Shown: positions 37,202 through 46,322 of the stretch, one piece after another
Numbering within the stretch: position 1 is the first letter of the stretch
Layout of the letters: each line of letters begins with the position of its first letter
Assembly: GCA_900469345.1 (NCBI GenBank)
Contig: UBWZ01000003.1
Coordinates: 16,575 to 80,574, forward strand
Direction: 5' to 3'
Length of the DNA: 64,000 nucleotides
Source: Hyphomicrobiales bacterium
GTDB lineage: Bacteria > Pseudomonadota > Alphaproteobacteria > Rhizobiales > Rhizobiaceae
The notes under the pieces: model-generated
What the model saw: the letters and a program-made list of their open reading frames with translations, nothing else
Database searches by the model: none
Told to the model about the DNA's origin: nothing
Translations under genes and position numbers: made by a program

Positions 37202-37930
37202 ATGACGACTGAGATCGAGGCAACCACAATGCACGAAGGCCGCTCTTCCATGCCGTACGACACGCATCGCACCGCCATACGGCGGGCGTCCGCTCTCGCC
37301 CTGATGGTCGCATGCGCTGGCATGCTGGCGTCCTGCGGCAACAGCCAGATGACCACCGGCTCCATTCCGGACGACTACCGCACCCGCCACCCCATCGTAC
37401 TTGCTGAAGGCCAGAGCACCCTCGACGTGCCGGTCGCCTCGGGCGATATCCGCCTTTCCATCGGCCTCAAGGACATGGTGCGCGGTTTCGGCCAGAAATT
37501 CGTGGCCTCGCCAGCCGGTGTCATCCAGGTTCAGGTCCCGCATGGCTCCGTCAATGCAGGAGCTGCCTCGAAGCTCGCCGGCGACATTCGCCGCACGCTG
37601 GCCCAGTCCGGCATCAGCCCGCAGCGCATTCTGATGAGCAGCTATGCCGCCATGCCGAACGGCGATGCTGCCCCGATCCGGCTGTCCTACGTGACGACCA
37701 AGGCCATGACCAGCCAGTGCGGCAACTGGCCGGAGGATCTCTCCGACAACACGACCGCCAACAGGAACTGGTACAATTTCGGCTGCGCCAGCCAGAACAA
37801 TCTCGCCGCCCAGATCGCCAACCCGTCCGACCTCATCGCGCCGCGGGCCATGACGCCCATCGACGCGGCGCAGCGCGGCCAGGTCATCAGCGACTACCGC
37901 GGCGAAAACACCACCACCACCGGCAATTAA
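37202..37930 (+). CDS. cpaD: Pilus assembly lipoprotein CpaD
   Basis: 242 residues. A lipobox LASC lies near residue 44 after a hydrophobic segment, so it is an outer-membrane lipoprotein, probably a pilotin-like partner of CpaC. The CpaD pattern follows: RHPIVLAEG, RRTLAQSGISPQRI, NFGCASQNNLAAQIANPSDLI and the closing RR-type region. ATG at 37202 has GAGGAGAGAGG ahead, but this leaves a long polar head before the lipobox; in-frame ATGs at 37229 and 37250 would give a more normal signal peptide. Confidence 0.88.
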   Translation: MTTEIEATTMHEGRSSMPYDTHRTAIRRASALALMVACAGMLASCGNSQMTTGSIPDDYRTRHPIVLAEGQSTLDVPVASGDIRLSIGLKDMVRGFGQKFVASPAGVIQVQVPHGSVNAGAASKLAGDIRRTLAQSGISPQRILMSSYAAMPNGDAAPIRLSYVTTKAMTSQCGNWPEDLSDNTTANRNWYNFGCASQNNLAAQIANPSDLIAPRAMTPIDAAQRGQVISDYRGENTTTTGN

Positions 37931-37942
37931 CGGGTTTAGGCG

Positions 37943-39232
37943 ATGAGCGCGATCAACTACGACATCCCCCCCTCCGGTCCCGAGGAAGCCTTCACCGAGG
38001 AGGCCGATCGGGCCGCCGAGATGGAAGCCCTGCGGCCGCTGCCACGCATCTCCATCCACGCTTTTTGCGAAAGCGAGGCGATGCAGCGCATGGTGGACCG
38101 CATCGGGCGCGACCGTCGGCTTGCCAAGGTCAACCTGCGCGTGACGAGCGGAAGCGTCGCGGCCGCCGCCAACATGTTCGCCTCAACCCCGACACCCAAT
38201 CTCATCGTTCTCGAAACCGATGCCGAACCGAAGAACCTCTTGAGCGAACTCGTGCCGCTGGCCGAAGTGTGCGATGCCTCGACCCGGGTCATCGTCGTCG
38301 GCCGCTACAACGACATCTCGCTCTATCGCGAACTGATCCGCAACGGCATTTCGGAATATCTGGTCGGACCCGTTTCGATGGCGGACCTGCTGGCCTCCAT
38401 TTCCTCCATCTTTGTCGATCCGGATGCAGAACCGCTTGGCCGGTCGATCGCCGTCATCGGCGCCAAGGGCGGTGTCGGCTCGTCGACCATTGCCCACAAC
38501 TGCGCCTTCGGCATATCCAGCCTGTTCTCGACCGAGACCATCCTCGCCGATCTCGACTTGCCCTTCGGCACGGCCAACATCGATTTCGACCAGGATCCGG
38601 CCCAGGGGATCGCGGAAGCCGTCTTTGCCCCGGACCGGCTGGACGAGGTCTTCCTCGACCGCCTGCTGACGAAATGCTCCGATCACCTGTCGTTGCTGGC
38701 GGCACCCTCGCTGCTCGACCGCGCCTATGATTTCGAAAGCGGCGCCTTTCTGCCGATCATCGAAATCCTGCAGCGCAGCGCCCCGGTGGCCGTCCTCGAC
38801 CTTCCGCACATCTGGTCGGAATGGACGCGCTCCGTTCTGGCCGACGTCGATGAGGTCGTCATCTGCGCCGTCCCGGACCTCGCTAACCTGCGCAACACCA
38901 AGAACATGCTCGATGCGCTGAAGAAGCTGCGTCCGAACGATCGCACGCCGCATCTGATCCTTAACCAGGTCGGCATGCCCAAGCGCCCGGAAATCGCACC
39001 CTCCGACTTCATCGAGCCGCTTGAGATAGAGCCCATCGCCATCCTTCCTTTCGACGCGCAGCTGTTCGGCAATGCCGCCAATAGCGGCCGGATGATCTCG
39101 GAAATCGACGCCAAGTCGGCCGCGGCCGAGACCTTTTCGCAGATCGCCCACATCGTCACCGGCCGCGCGACGCTGAAGAAGAACAAGAAGGGCGGGCTGG
39201 GCAGGATGCTCGGCATGCTGGCACGCAAGTAA
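37943..39232 (+). CDS. cpaE: Pilus assembly ATPase-like protein CpaE (TadZ)
   Basis: 429 residues. The N-terminal half is a receiver-like domain without the usual phospho-Asp pattern, the C-terminal half a MinD/ParA fold. The deviant Walker A reads GAKGGVGSST, so the lysine that contacts the phosphates (KGGxGKST) is Ser here, as known for the atypical TadZ/CpaE group. Walker A' DLDLPFG and Walker B DLPH are recognisable. In Caulobacter CpaE places the pilus machine at a pole. It lies 12 bases after cpaD. Confidence 0.9.
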   Translation: MSAINYDIPPSGPEEAFTEEADRAAEMEALRPLPRISIHAFCESEAMQRMVDRIGRDRRLAKVNLRVTSGSVAAAANMFASTPTPNLIVLETDAEPKNLLSELVPLAEVCDASTRVIVVGRYNDISLYRELIRNGISEYLVGPVSMADLLASISSIFVDPDAEPLGRSIAVIGAKGGVGSSTIAHNCAFGISSLFSTETILADLDLPFGTANIDFDQDPAQGIAEAVFAPDRLDEVFLDRLLTKCSDHLSLLAAPSLLDRAYDFESGAFLPIIEILQRSAPVAVLDLPHIWSEWTRSVLADVDEVVICAVPDLANLRNTKNMLDALKKLRPNDRTPHLILNQVGMPKRPEIAPSDFIEPLEIEPIAILPFDAQLFGNAANSGRMISEIDAKSAAAETFSQIAHIVTGRATLKKNKKGGLGRMLGMLARK

Positions 39233-39262
39233 GATCAAGACCGATCAAGACTGGAACTGAGC

Positions 39263-40753
39263 ATGTTTGGTAAACGCGGAAACGAAGGATCTGGACGCGG
39301 CGGCGGCATTGCGGCACCGCCCGCGCCCCCGTCGCCATCGCCCATGCCGGCGGCCAGGTCGGCCGCTCCGGAGGTCTTTGCCGAACCGGGCCGCGAGGCG
39401 GGCGCCAGCCGCCAGCCGGTTGCGCCGCCGCCCCTCGCGCCGGCTCCGCCCCGCAAGCGGCAGCAGCGCACCGACCAGTATTACGACACCAAGGGCCAGG
39501 TCTTCTCGGCGCTGATCGATACGATCGACCTGTCGCAGCTTGCAAAGCTTGACGGCGAAAGCGCGCGTGAGGAAATCCGCGACATCGTCAACGACATCAT
39601 CACCATCAAGAACTTCGCGATGTCGATTTCCGAGCAGGAGGAACTGCTCGAGGACATCTGCAACGACGTGCTTGGCTACGGCCCGCTGGAGCCGCTGCTC
39701 GCGCGCGACGACATCGCCGACATCATGGTCAACGGTGCCGGACAGACCTTTATCGAAGTGGGCGGCAAGACGATCGAATCGGAGATCCGCTTCCGCGACA
39801 ACTCCCAGCTCCTGTCCATCTGCCAGCGCATCGTCAGTCAGGTCGGCCGCCGCGTCGACGAAAGCTCGCCGATCTGCGATGCGCGTCTGCCGGATGGATC
39901 GCGCGTCAACGTCATCGCGCCGCCGCTGGCCCTCGATGGCCCGGCACTGACCATCCGAAAGTTCAAAAAGGACAAGCTGACCCTCGATCAGCTGGTCAAG
40001 TTCGGTGCGATCACGACCGAAGGGGCAACGCTCCTGCAGATCATCGGCCGGGTCCGCTGCAACGTCGTCATCTCCGGCGGTACCGGTTCGGGCAAGACCA
40101 CGCTTCTCAACTGCCTGACCCGCTACATCGATCTGGATGAGCGTGTCATTACCTGCGAAGACACCGCCGAACTTCAGCTTCAGCAGCCGCATGTGGTGCG
40201 TCTCGAAACCCGCCCCCCGAACATCGAGGGCGAGGGCGAGATCACCATGCGCGACCTTGTCAAGAACTGCCTGCGTATGCGCCCCGAGCGCATCATCGTC
40301 GGCGAAGTGCGCGGACCCGAGGTCTTCGACCTTCTGCAGGCCATGAACACCGGCCACGACGGCTCGATGGGCACCATCCACTCCAACACGCCGCGCGAAT
40401 GCCTGAGCCGCATGGAATCGATGATCGCCATGGGCGGCTTCACCCTGCCGGCCAAGACCGTGCGCGAAATCATCACCGGTTCGATCGACATCATCATCCA
40501 GGCGGCCCGTCTGCGTGACGGTTCGCGTCGCATCACCCAGATCACCGAGGTGATCGGCATGGAAGGCGACGTGATCGTCACCCAGGACCTGATGCGCTAC
40601 GAGATCGAGGGCGAGGATGCCAACGGACGCCTGATCGGCCGCCACGTGTCCACCGGCATCGCCAAGCCGCATTTCTGGGATCGCGCCAGATACTTCAACG
40701 AAGAGCGGCGGCTGGCTGCCGCTCTCGATGCGATGGAAATCGGCAAGAGCTGA
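39263..40753 (+). CDS. cpaF: Pilus assembly motor ATPase CpaF (TadA)
   Basis: 496-residue secretion ATPase of the VirB11/GspE superfamily that powers pilus extension and retraction at the cytosolic face. A Pro-rich disordered head of about 70 residues precedes an N-domain and the motor domain with Walker A GGTGSGKTT, Asp box TCEDTAEL, Walker B RIIVGEVRGPE and His box GSMGTIHSNT. All catalytic motifs are intact. The ATG at 39263 lacks a strong ribosome site. Confidence 0.94.
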   Translation: MFGKRGNEGSGRGGGIAAPPAPPSPSPMPAARSAAPEVFAEPGREAGASRQPVAPPPLAPAPPRKRQQRTDQYYDTKGQVFSALIDTIDLSQLAKLDGESAREEIRDIVNDIITIKNFAMSISEQEELLEDICNDVLGYGPLEPLLARDDIADIMVNGAGQTFIEVGGKTIESEIRFRDNSQLLSICQRIVSQVGRRVDESSPICDARLPDGSRVNVIAPPLALDGPALTIRKFKKDKLTLDQLVKFGAITTEGATLLQIIGRVRCNVVISGGTGSGKTTLLNCLTRYIDLDERVITCEDTAELQLQQPHVVRLETRPPNIEGEGEITMRDLVKNCLRMRPERIIVGEVRGPEVFDLLQAMNTGHDGSMGTIHSNTPRECLSRMESMIAMGGFTLPAKTVREIITGSIDIIIQAARLRDGSRRITQITEVIGMEGDVIVTQDLMRYEIEGEDANGRLIGRHVSTGIAKPHFWDRARYFNEERRLAAALDAMEIGKS

Positions 40754-40773
40754 CGCTCGGGAGCAATCAAACC

Positions 40774-41787
40774 ATGTTCGGCCTGGACATCAACATCGTC
40801 GCGATCGTCGGGCTGGTGGCCCTTGCCGCCGGGGCGATCTGCTACGGCTTTCTCTTCACCCGGCTGGAGGTGGAGAAGAAGTCGGATGTCCGCCTCAGCC
40901 GCATCAAGACAGCCGAGAACGACCGGGAGCGGATGAAGGCGGCGCGCGATCGCGTCCAGGAACTGTCAAAGCGCCGCAAGTCCATGCAGGACACGCTGAA
41001 GGACCTGGAAAAAAAGCAGCAGGAAAAAAACCGCAAGATTGGCGATGGCAGCCTGAAGTCTCGGCTCGTCCAGACCGGCCTGCAGATCTCCATGACCCAG
41101 TTCTACCTCGCCAGTGCGGCGCTTGGCCTCTTCATTGTCGTCTTCACCCTGCTCGCCGGTCTCTCTTTGCTGCCGGCCGCAGGCGCCGCCTTCGTTGCGG
41201 CCCTTGGCCTGCCGCGCTGGATCGTCGGCTTTTTGGTCAAGCGCCGGCAGAAGAAGTTCCTGAACGAGTTTCCGAACGCGCTCGATGTCATGGTCCGCTC
41301 CATCAAGTCCGGCCTGCCGCTCAACGACGCGATGCGGCTGATTGCCGTCGATGGCCAAGAGCCGGTGCGCACCGAATTCAAGCGCGTCATCGAATCCCAG
41401 CAGGTCGGCCTCAGCATTCCCGAAGCCTGCGCCCGCATGATGCAGACCATGCCGCTGCCGGAGGTCAACTTCTTCTCGATCGTCATCGCCATCCAGAGCC
41501 AGGCCGGCGGCAATCTGTCCGAAGCCCTGGGCAACCTGTCCAAGGTGCTGCGCGAGCGCAAGAAGATGAAGGCAAAGGTCAAGGCTCTGTCCATGGAAGC
41601 CAAGGCATCGGCAGTCATCATCGGCGCCTTGCCGTTCATCGTCTCGCTGCTCGTCTACCTCACCTCGCCGCAATACATGATGATCCTGTTCACGGATCCG
41701 CGTGGCCACCTGATCATGGTCGCTGCCGGCATATGGATGTCGATCGGCATCCTGGTGATGCGCAACATGATCAACTTCGACATCTGA
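40774..41787 (+). CDS. tadB: Pilus assembly inner-membrane platform TadB
   Basis: 337 residues of the GspF/TadB family. A first helix is followed by a charged coiled-coil-like stretch (about 35-95, rich in Lys/Arg/Glu), then two helices, the cytosolic T2SSF domain (NALDVMVRSIKSGLPLNDAM) and two C-terminal helices. It is thought to couple the CpaF motor to the pilin pool. GGGAG precedes the ATG. It lies 20 bases after cpaF and 12 before tadC. Confidence 0.92.
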   Translation: MFGLDINIVAIVGLVALAAGAICYGFLFTRLEVEKKSDVRLSRIKTAENDRERMKAARDRVQELSKRRKSMQDTLKDLEKKQQEKNRKIGDGSLKSRLVQTGLQISMTQFYLASAALGLFIVVFTLLAGLSLLPAAGAAFVAALGLPRWIVGFLVKRRQKKFLNEFPNALDVMVRSIKSGLPLNDAMRLIAVDGQEPVRTEFKRVIESQQVGLSIPEACARMMQTMPLPEVNFFSIVIAIQSQAGGNLSEALGNLSKVLRERKKMKAKVKALSMEAKASAVIIGALPFIVSLLVYLTSPQYMMILFTDPRGHLIMVAAGIWMSIGILVMRNMINFDI

Positions 41788-41799
41788 GGGGGAGAGATC

Positions 41800-42777
41800 A
41801 TGAAGGAACTTGCCGCCAGCCTTACCGATCCGACCACGCTCCTTGCGATACTGGTGGCGGTTGCGGTGTTTGCCACGTTCTACACGCTTGCCAGCCCCTT
41901 TTTCGAACGGGGCGACCTGGGCAAGCGCATGAAGGCGGTCTCCACCGAACGCGAGCTGATCAGGGCGCGCGAACGCGCCCGCATGAATGCCGATCAGTCC
42001 AAGACGACGCTGCGCAACCAGAACAACCAGTCGGTCCGGCAGATCGTCGAACGGTTCAACCTGCGCAAGGCACTCGTCGACGAGAACACCATGAACCGGC
42101 TGCGGGCGGCCGGCTTGCGCACGCAGAACGCGCTCAACATGTTTCTGGTGGCGCGTTTCCTGCTGCCGTTCCTGTTTCTCGCGGCAGCGACCTTCTGGAT
42201 CTTCGTTCTCGGCAATATGGAAAGCCGCCCTCTGCCGATCCGCCTCTTGGCAACGATCGGGTTTGCCTATCTCGGCTTTTACGCGCCCAACATCTACGTC
42301 TCGAACCGCATCAGCAAGCGCCAGCTGTCGATCAAGAGAGCCTGGCCCGACTCGCTCGACCTCATGCTCATCTGCGTCGAATCCGGGATCTCGATCGAAT
42401 CGGCCATGCGCCGCGCCGCCGAGGAAATCGGCACCCAGTCGCCCGAGCTTGCCGAGGAACTGGCGCTGACGACGGCGGAACTGTCCTTCCTGCAGGACCG
42501 GCGAACGGCTCTCGAAAACCTCGGCAACCGCACCCAGCTCGACATGGTCAAGGCCGTCGCCCAGGCCCTCATCCAGGCGGAACGCTACGGCACGCCGATC
42601 GCGCAGGCGCTGCGGGTGCTTGCACAGGAAGGCCGCGACGAGCGCATGAACGAAGCCGAAAAGAAGGCGGCAGCATTGCCGCCCAAGTTGACGGTGCCGA
42701 TGATCCTGTTCTTCCTGCCGGTGCTGATCGCCGTCATCCTGGGGCCCGCAGGCATTCAGGTCTCCGACCGCTTCTGA
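41800..42777 (+). CDS. tadC: Pilus assembly inner-membrane platform TadC
   Basis: 325 residues of the same T2SSF family and partner of TadB. It has an N-terminal helix, a cytosolic stretch, paired helices (FLLPFLFLAAATFWIFV) and the domain WPDSLDLMLICVESGISIESAM, ending in two helices. GAGGGGGAGAG precedes the ATG at 41800. It is the last plus-strand gene of the locus and converges on the phosphatase with 22 bases between stops. Confidence 0.92.
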   Translation: MKELAASLTDPTTLLAILVAVAVFATFYTLASPFFERGDLGKRMKAVSTERELIRARERARMNADQSKTTLRNQNNQSVRQIVERFNLRKALVDENTMNRLRAAGLRTQNALNMFLVARFLLPFLFLAAATFWIFVLGNMESRPLPIRLLATIGFAYLGFYAPNIYVSNRISKRQLSIKRAWPDSLDLMLICVESGISIESAMRRAAEEIGTQSPELAEELALTTAELSFLQDRRTALENLGNRTQLDMVKAVAQALIQAERYGTPIAQALRVLAQEGRDERMNEAEKKAAALPPKLTVPMILFFLPVLIAVILGPAGIQVSDRF

Positions 42778-42799
42778 GCGACCGGAGCTCCTGTCCCCG

Positions 42800-43357
42800 T
42801 CAGGTCTCGATCCCCAGCAGGTGCTCGAGGCTCAGCCAGCTCCGATCCATGGCATAGGCCCGAAGGAAGGGCAGGGCGACGTGTCCGTAGAGCGGCGAAA
42901 GCTGCCATTCGGCGGTTTCCTCGTCCACACCCGCCAGCTGCTGCAGGTAGATGACCGATGCAAGCCCGGTCCGGTCGGCGCCGGCCTTGCAGTGGATCAG
43001 CAGCGGCTTGGGGGCGTCCTTCATCAACGCGATCAGTTCTTCGCTCTCGCCGTCGCTCAATTGGTGGCTGGCGGTCATCCGGAAATCCAGATGCTGGATG
43101 GCAAGCCGCGATGTGGTCGCCACTTCGTCGCGGTACCATTTCTGCTCGCTCGGGCCGCGCAGGTTGATCACGGTCTTGATGCCGTAGCGCTGGATATAGT
43201 GCTCAAGCTGTCCGGGGGTCGGCTGTGCCGAGCGATAGAGCTGCCCGGGAACAACCTCGTGAAAATTGCCGCTGGCCTGCAGGAAGCCGAGATAGATCCC
43301 CAGCACGGCGATCGGGGTCACCAGTGCGAGGGTAGCCCACGTCAAGATCCTGCGCAT
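42800..43357 (-). CDS. Membrane-anchored dual-specificity/tyrosine phosphatase
   Basis: 185 residues. An N-terminal helix (LTWATLALVTPIAVLGIYLGF) anchors a phosphatase domain with the P-loop HCKAGADRTG, a clean CX5R motif, and a general-acid Asp candidate in the FRMTASHQLSDGE loop. The opening FHEVVPGQLYRSAQPTPGQL fits the Siw14/DSP-like group. ATG at 43357 has GGGAG eight bases before; an ATG six codons upstream is possible. Placement between tadC and tadD is suggestive, but no target is known; phosphotyrosine, phosphoinositol-like or polysaccharide-control roles are all open. Confidence 0.8.
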   Translation of the reverse strand: MRRILTWATLALVTPIAVLGIYLGFLQASGNFHEVVPGQLYRSAQPTPGQLEHYIQRYGIKTVINLRGPSEQKWYRDEVATTSRLAIQHLDFRMTASHQLSDGESEELIALMKDAPKPLLIHCKAGADRTGLASVIYLQQLAGVDEETAEWQLSPLYGHVALPFLRAYAMDRSWLSLEHLLGIET

Positions 43358-43525
43358 GATCCGGTCTCCCTTCATGCCTGCCGAGTGACCTCCTATGGAG
43401 CGTCAAGCTGAAAGCAAACTGAAGGTCTGGGGCGGTCGCGTGGATTTGCGGTGCTCGGAGCGTGAAGACCACCCCGCGCCGGCACCGCCGGAGGGCGCGG
43501 CGCGAGGCGCCCGATCAGAAGCGCA

Positions 43526-44365
43526 TTAGTTGGTCGAGGGTCGCTGGGCGGAATCCTGCGCCGCGAGCTTGCTCCACGAGTTCTGCTGCGTGAGCATGGA
43601 GCGCAGATAGGTGACGTTGGCGTCGGCCTGCTGCTGCGAAAGCTCTTTGCGGGCGATCGTCTCCGCCTCGGAGAAGCGTCCCTGGAGGCCGACCACGAGC
43701 GCCAGGTTCTGTCGCACGCGGCTGTCGGCGCTTGGCTGCGTCGCGGCGTTGCGCATGTAGGACTCTGCCGTCTTCAGATCGCCCGACAGCACGTAGGACA
43801 TGCCCAGATTGGACATGACGCTCGGTTCGTTCGGCTGTGCTTCGAGTGCCTGGCGGTATTTCCCCCGGGCTTCCTGCGTCCGGCCCATCTGGTCGAGAAC
43901 CGCGCCCTGTGCGGAATAAAGCCGCCAGTCGGGGTGATCGGGGGTCTGGGCGCGGTCGATGGTGGCGAGCGCCTGTTCGAGCTGGCCGGCGGCGGCCTGG
44001 GCCTTTCCGTAGGCGGCCAGCACCTCGCGGTCAGCCGGATGGGCGATAGCCACCTGCTGCATCACCGCCAGCGCCTGTGTGTTCTTGCCGGTCATGCTCA
44101 GGATGCTGGCATAGCGCAGTCCGATATCGCGGCTCTTGGGATCGCGCACATAGCCTGCACCCAGCGACCGTTCCGCCTCGGCGAGCTGCGACACCGACAT
44201 CGCATCGAGCGGGCCCGTCGATACCCGCATGGGGATCGAACCCGTCGTCACCGCATCGCGTTTCGTGCTGGCGCAGCCGCTCATCGAGAGGACGAGCAGC
44301 GACAGGACCACAGCTCGGCCAAGCCGGGGATTGAAACGCTGGAGTGAGGCGGCGGAAGCGATCAT
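43526..44365 (-). CDS. tadD: TPR lipoprotein TadD
   Basis: 279 residues with a lipobox near residue 29 (LSMSGC), so an outer-membrane lipoprotein facing the periplasm. About four tetratricopeptide repeats follow (for example YGKAQAAAGQLEQALATIDRA and LGMSYVLSGDLKTAESYMRNA). TadD is needed for assembly or stability of the Tad secretin in other bacteria. ATG at 44365 opens the signal peptide; the 23 upstream codons of open frame are ignored. It lies on the opposite strand to the cpa genes, with the phosphatase between. Confidence 0.87.
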   Translation of the reverse strand: MIASAASLQRFNPRLGRAVVLSLLVLSMSGCASTKRDAVTTGSIPMRVSTGPLDAMSVSQLAEAERSLGAGYVRDPKSRDIGLRYASILSMTGKNTQALAVMQQVAIAHPADREVLAAYGKAQAAAGQLEQALATIDRAQTPDHPDWRLYSAQGAVLDQMGRTQEARGKYRQALEAQPNEPSVMSNLGMSYVLSGDLKTAESYMRNAATQPSADSRVRQNLALVVGLQGRFSEAETIARKELSQQQADANVTYLRSMLTQQNSWSKLAAQDSAQRPSTN

Positions 44366-44461
44366 GGGTGGCGGTCTCTTGGGGGCTGGACGTTCCGAAA
44401 CAGCGCTCCGGTCCGGCAACGGCGCATCGCGCATTTCCCATCCAGAAATAAACTGTTAACC

Positions 44462-44476
44462 CTAACAGACCGTTAA
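44462..44476. promoter_or_regulatory. Near-consensus CtrA box between tadD and pepA
   Basis: Read on the minus strand, TTAA-N7-TTAG differs by one base from the CtrA consensus. It is 97 bases before the tadD start and lies in the divergent gap to pepA. Confidence 0.35.
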
Positions 44477-44507
44477 ACCCAACGATTCCCAGCGCTTGGA
44501 AGCTCAC

Positions 44508-45908
44508 ATGACCCCTTTCCAATATACCGCCCGCGCGTCCGCCTTTGCCGCCGACGGCGCCGCCTGCAAGCCCGTCTACGCGGTCACGCCATCTGACCTT
44601 GAGAATGGCGTTCTCGAGCCCGCGGCGGCCGCCTGGGCCAAGGCCGCAGGCTTCAAGGCGGAGGCAGGAAGTCTTCTCCTGGTGCCGGCAGTCGGCGGCG
44701 AGGCAGGGGTCGCCGCAGCCCTGTTCGGCCTCGGCAGCGAGCCGGCGGAGGCCCCGTTTGCGGCGGGCCGCCTGTCCAGGGTCCTCCCGGCCGGGGACTG
44801 GAAGCTCGAGGCAAACGGCGTCAATACCGAGCAGGCCGCCCTCGGCTTTGGCCTCGGCACCTATGGTTTCGACCGCTACAAGACAGACAGGCAGCGCGAT
44901 GTGCGGCTGGAGGTGCCGCAGGGTGCCGACCGGGGCGACCTCGAACGGCAGCTTGCCGCTGTCTTCCTCGCCCGTGATCTGATCAATGTTCCGACCAATG
45001 ACATGGGGCCGGACGAGCTCGAGGCAGCCTTCCGCGCTCTTGGCGACCATTACGGCGCTACCGTCACGTCGATCGTCGGCGATGCCCTTCTCGAGCAGAA
45101 CTTCCCGCTCATCCACACGGTCGGCCGCGCCAGCGCCGGTGCACCGCGCCTCCTCGAAATGCGCTGGGGCAAGGCGGGAAGCCCGCGCATCACGTTGGTG
45201 GGCAAGGGGGTCTGCTTCGACACCGGCGGCCTCGACATCAAGGGCGCCGCCAACATGGCCCTCATGAAGAAGGACATGGGCGGGGCCGCCAATGTCATGG
45301 GCCTCGCCCTGATGATCATGGATGCGGGCCTCGATGTCGATCTTCAGGTCCTGGTTCCGGCCGTCGAGAACTCGATCTCCGCCAATGCCTTCCGGCCGGG
45401 CGATATCTACCGCAGCCGCAAGGGCATCACGGTCCAGATCGACAACACCGATGCGGAGGGCCGCCTGATCCTGGCCGACGCGCTGGCTTATGCCGACGAG
45501 ACGCCGCCAGACTTGATGATCGACATGGCGACTCTGACCGGTGCTGCCCGCGTGGCGCTCGGATCCGAACTGGCACCTTTCTTCACCGACGACGAGGATC
45601 TCTCGGCCCGTCTGATGCAGGCCTCCGCGACCGAGGCCGATCCGCTGTGGCGCCTGCCGCTCTGGAGGGGCTACGACAAGGACATCCGTGCCAAGGCGGC
45701 CGACATCACCAATTCGCCGTCGGGCGGCATGGCTGGCGCGATCACCGCCGCCCTCTTCCTCAAGAGGTTTGTCACGGCCACCCCCAGCTGGGCACATTTC
45801 GACATCTACGGCTGGGTGCTTGCGGACAAGCCGCATGCGTCGGTCGGCGGTGAGGCCTTCGCCATCCGCGCGCTGTTCCGGGTCATCCGCACCATGGCAG
45901 CGAAGTAA
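44508..45908 (+). CDS. pepA: M17-family leucyl aminopeptidase
   Basis: A 466-residue cytosolic dimetal aminopeptidase. Signature NTDAEGRLIL is at about residue 314; metal ligands are in KGVCFDTGGLDIK and KKDMGGAANVMG. It is shorter than PepA of Escherichia coli (503) and closer to the PepB-like alphaproteobacterial group. ATG at 44508 has GGAAG seven bases before. The next plus-strand genes are a MarR regulator (54 bases) and a cytosolic NlpC/P60 peptidase, so a peptide-degrading unit is likely. Whether it trims general peptides or cell-wall dipeptides is not settled by sequence. Confidence 0.88.
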   Translation: MTPFQYTARASAFAADGAACKPVYAVTPSDLENGVLEPAAAAWAKAAGFKAEAGSLLLVPAVGGEAGVAAALFGLGSEPAEAPFAAGRLSRVLPAGDWKLEANGVNTEQAALGFGLGTYGFDRYKTDRQRDVRLEVPQGADRGDLERQLAAVFLARDLINVPTNDMGPDELEAAFRALGDHYGATVTSIVGDALLEQNFPLIHTVGRASAGAPRLLEMRWGKAGSPRITLVGKGVCFDTGGLDIKGAANMALMKKDMGGAANVMGLALMIMDAGLDVDLQVLVPAVENSISANAFRPGDIYRSRKGITVQIDNTDAEGRLILADALAYADETPPDLMIDMATLTGAARVALGSELAPFFTDDEDLSARLMQASATEADPLWRLPLWRGYDKDIRAKAADITNSPSGGMAGAITAALFLKRFVTATPSWAHFDIYGWVLADKPHASVGGEAFAIRALFRVIRTMAAK

Positions 45909-45962
45909 AGCGGTAAGAACTCGGGCTTAAGGTCAGGCAGGAGCTTGAGCCCGGGGATGATC

Positions 45963-46304
45963 ATGGCAGTGGAATTGACGGCCACGCAGGCATTGGGCCT
46001 CTGGCATGCGGTATCGCTGGATCAGGTGCGTCATGACGGACGCGATCTGACATTGCGCCAGATGGCCATCCTGCTGCATATTTACCTGGTACCGCCGCCT
46101 CATTCCGTCCGCGGGCTCGCGGCGGTGCTCGACGTGACCAAGCCCGTCGTCACCCGCGCGCTCGATACCATGGGGGCGATGGGACTGGTCGATCGACAGC
46201 GCGACGAGCGCGACCGTCGCAACGTGGTGATCAAGCGTACCGTGGCGGGCGCCCTGTTCCTGGAAAGCCTCGGCGATCTTATCATTGCTGCCGCCCGCCG
46301 ATAA
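45963..46304 (+). CDS. MarR-family transcriptional regulator
   Basis: 113 residues with a single winged helix-turn-helix (LRQMAILLHIY, VRGLAAVLDVTKPVVTRALDTMGAMGLVDRQRDERDRRNVV). It is shorter than classical MarR (about 140) and lacks part of the dimer helices, so ligand sensing may be limited. GGGGA lies five bases before ATG at 45963; an ATG two codons earlier is possible. It sits inside the unit pepA-marR-NlpC/P60 and may control it. Confidence 0.8.
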   Translation: MAVELTATQALGLWHAVSLDQVRHDGRDLTLRQMAILLHIYLVPPPHSVRGLAAVLDVTKPVVTRALDTMGAMGLVDRQRDERDRRNVVIKRTVAGALFLESLGDLIIAAARR

Positions 46305-46322
46305 CCGTTCTGGAAGACCGAC

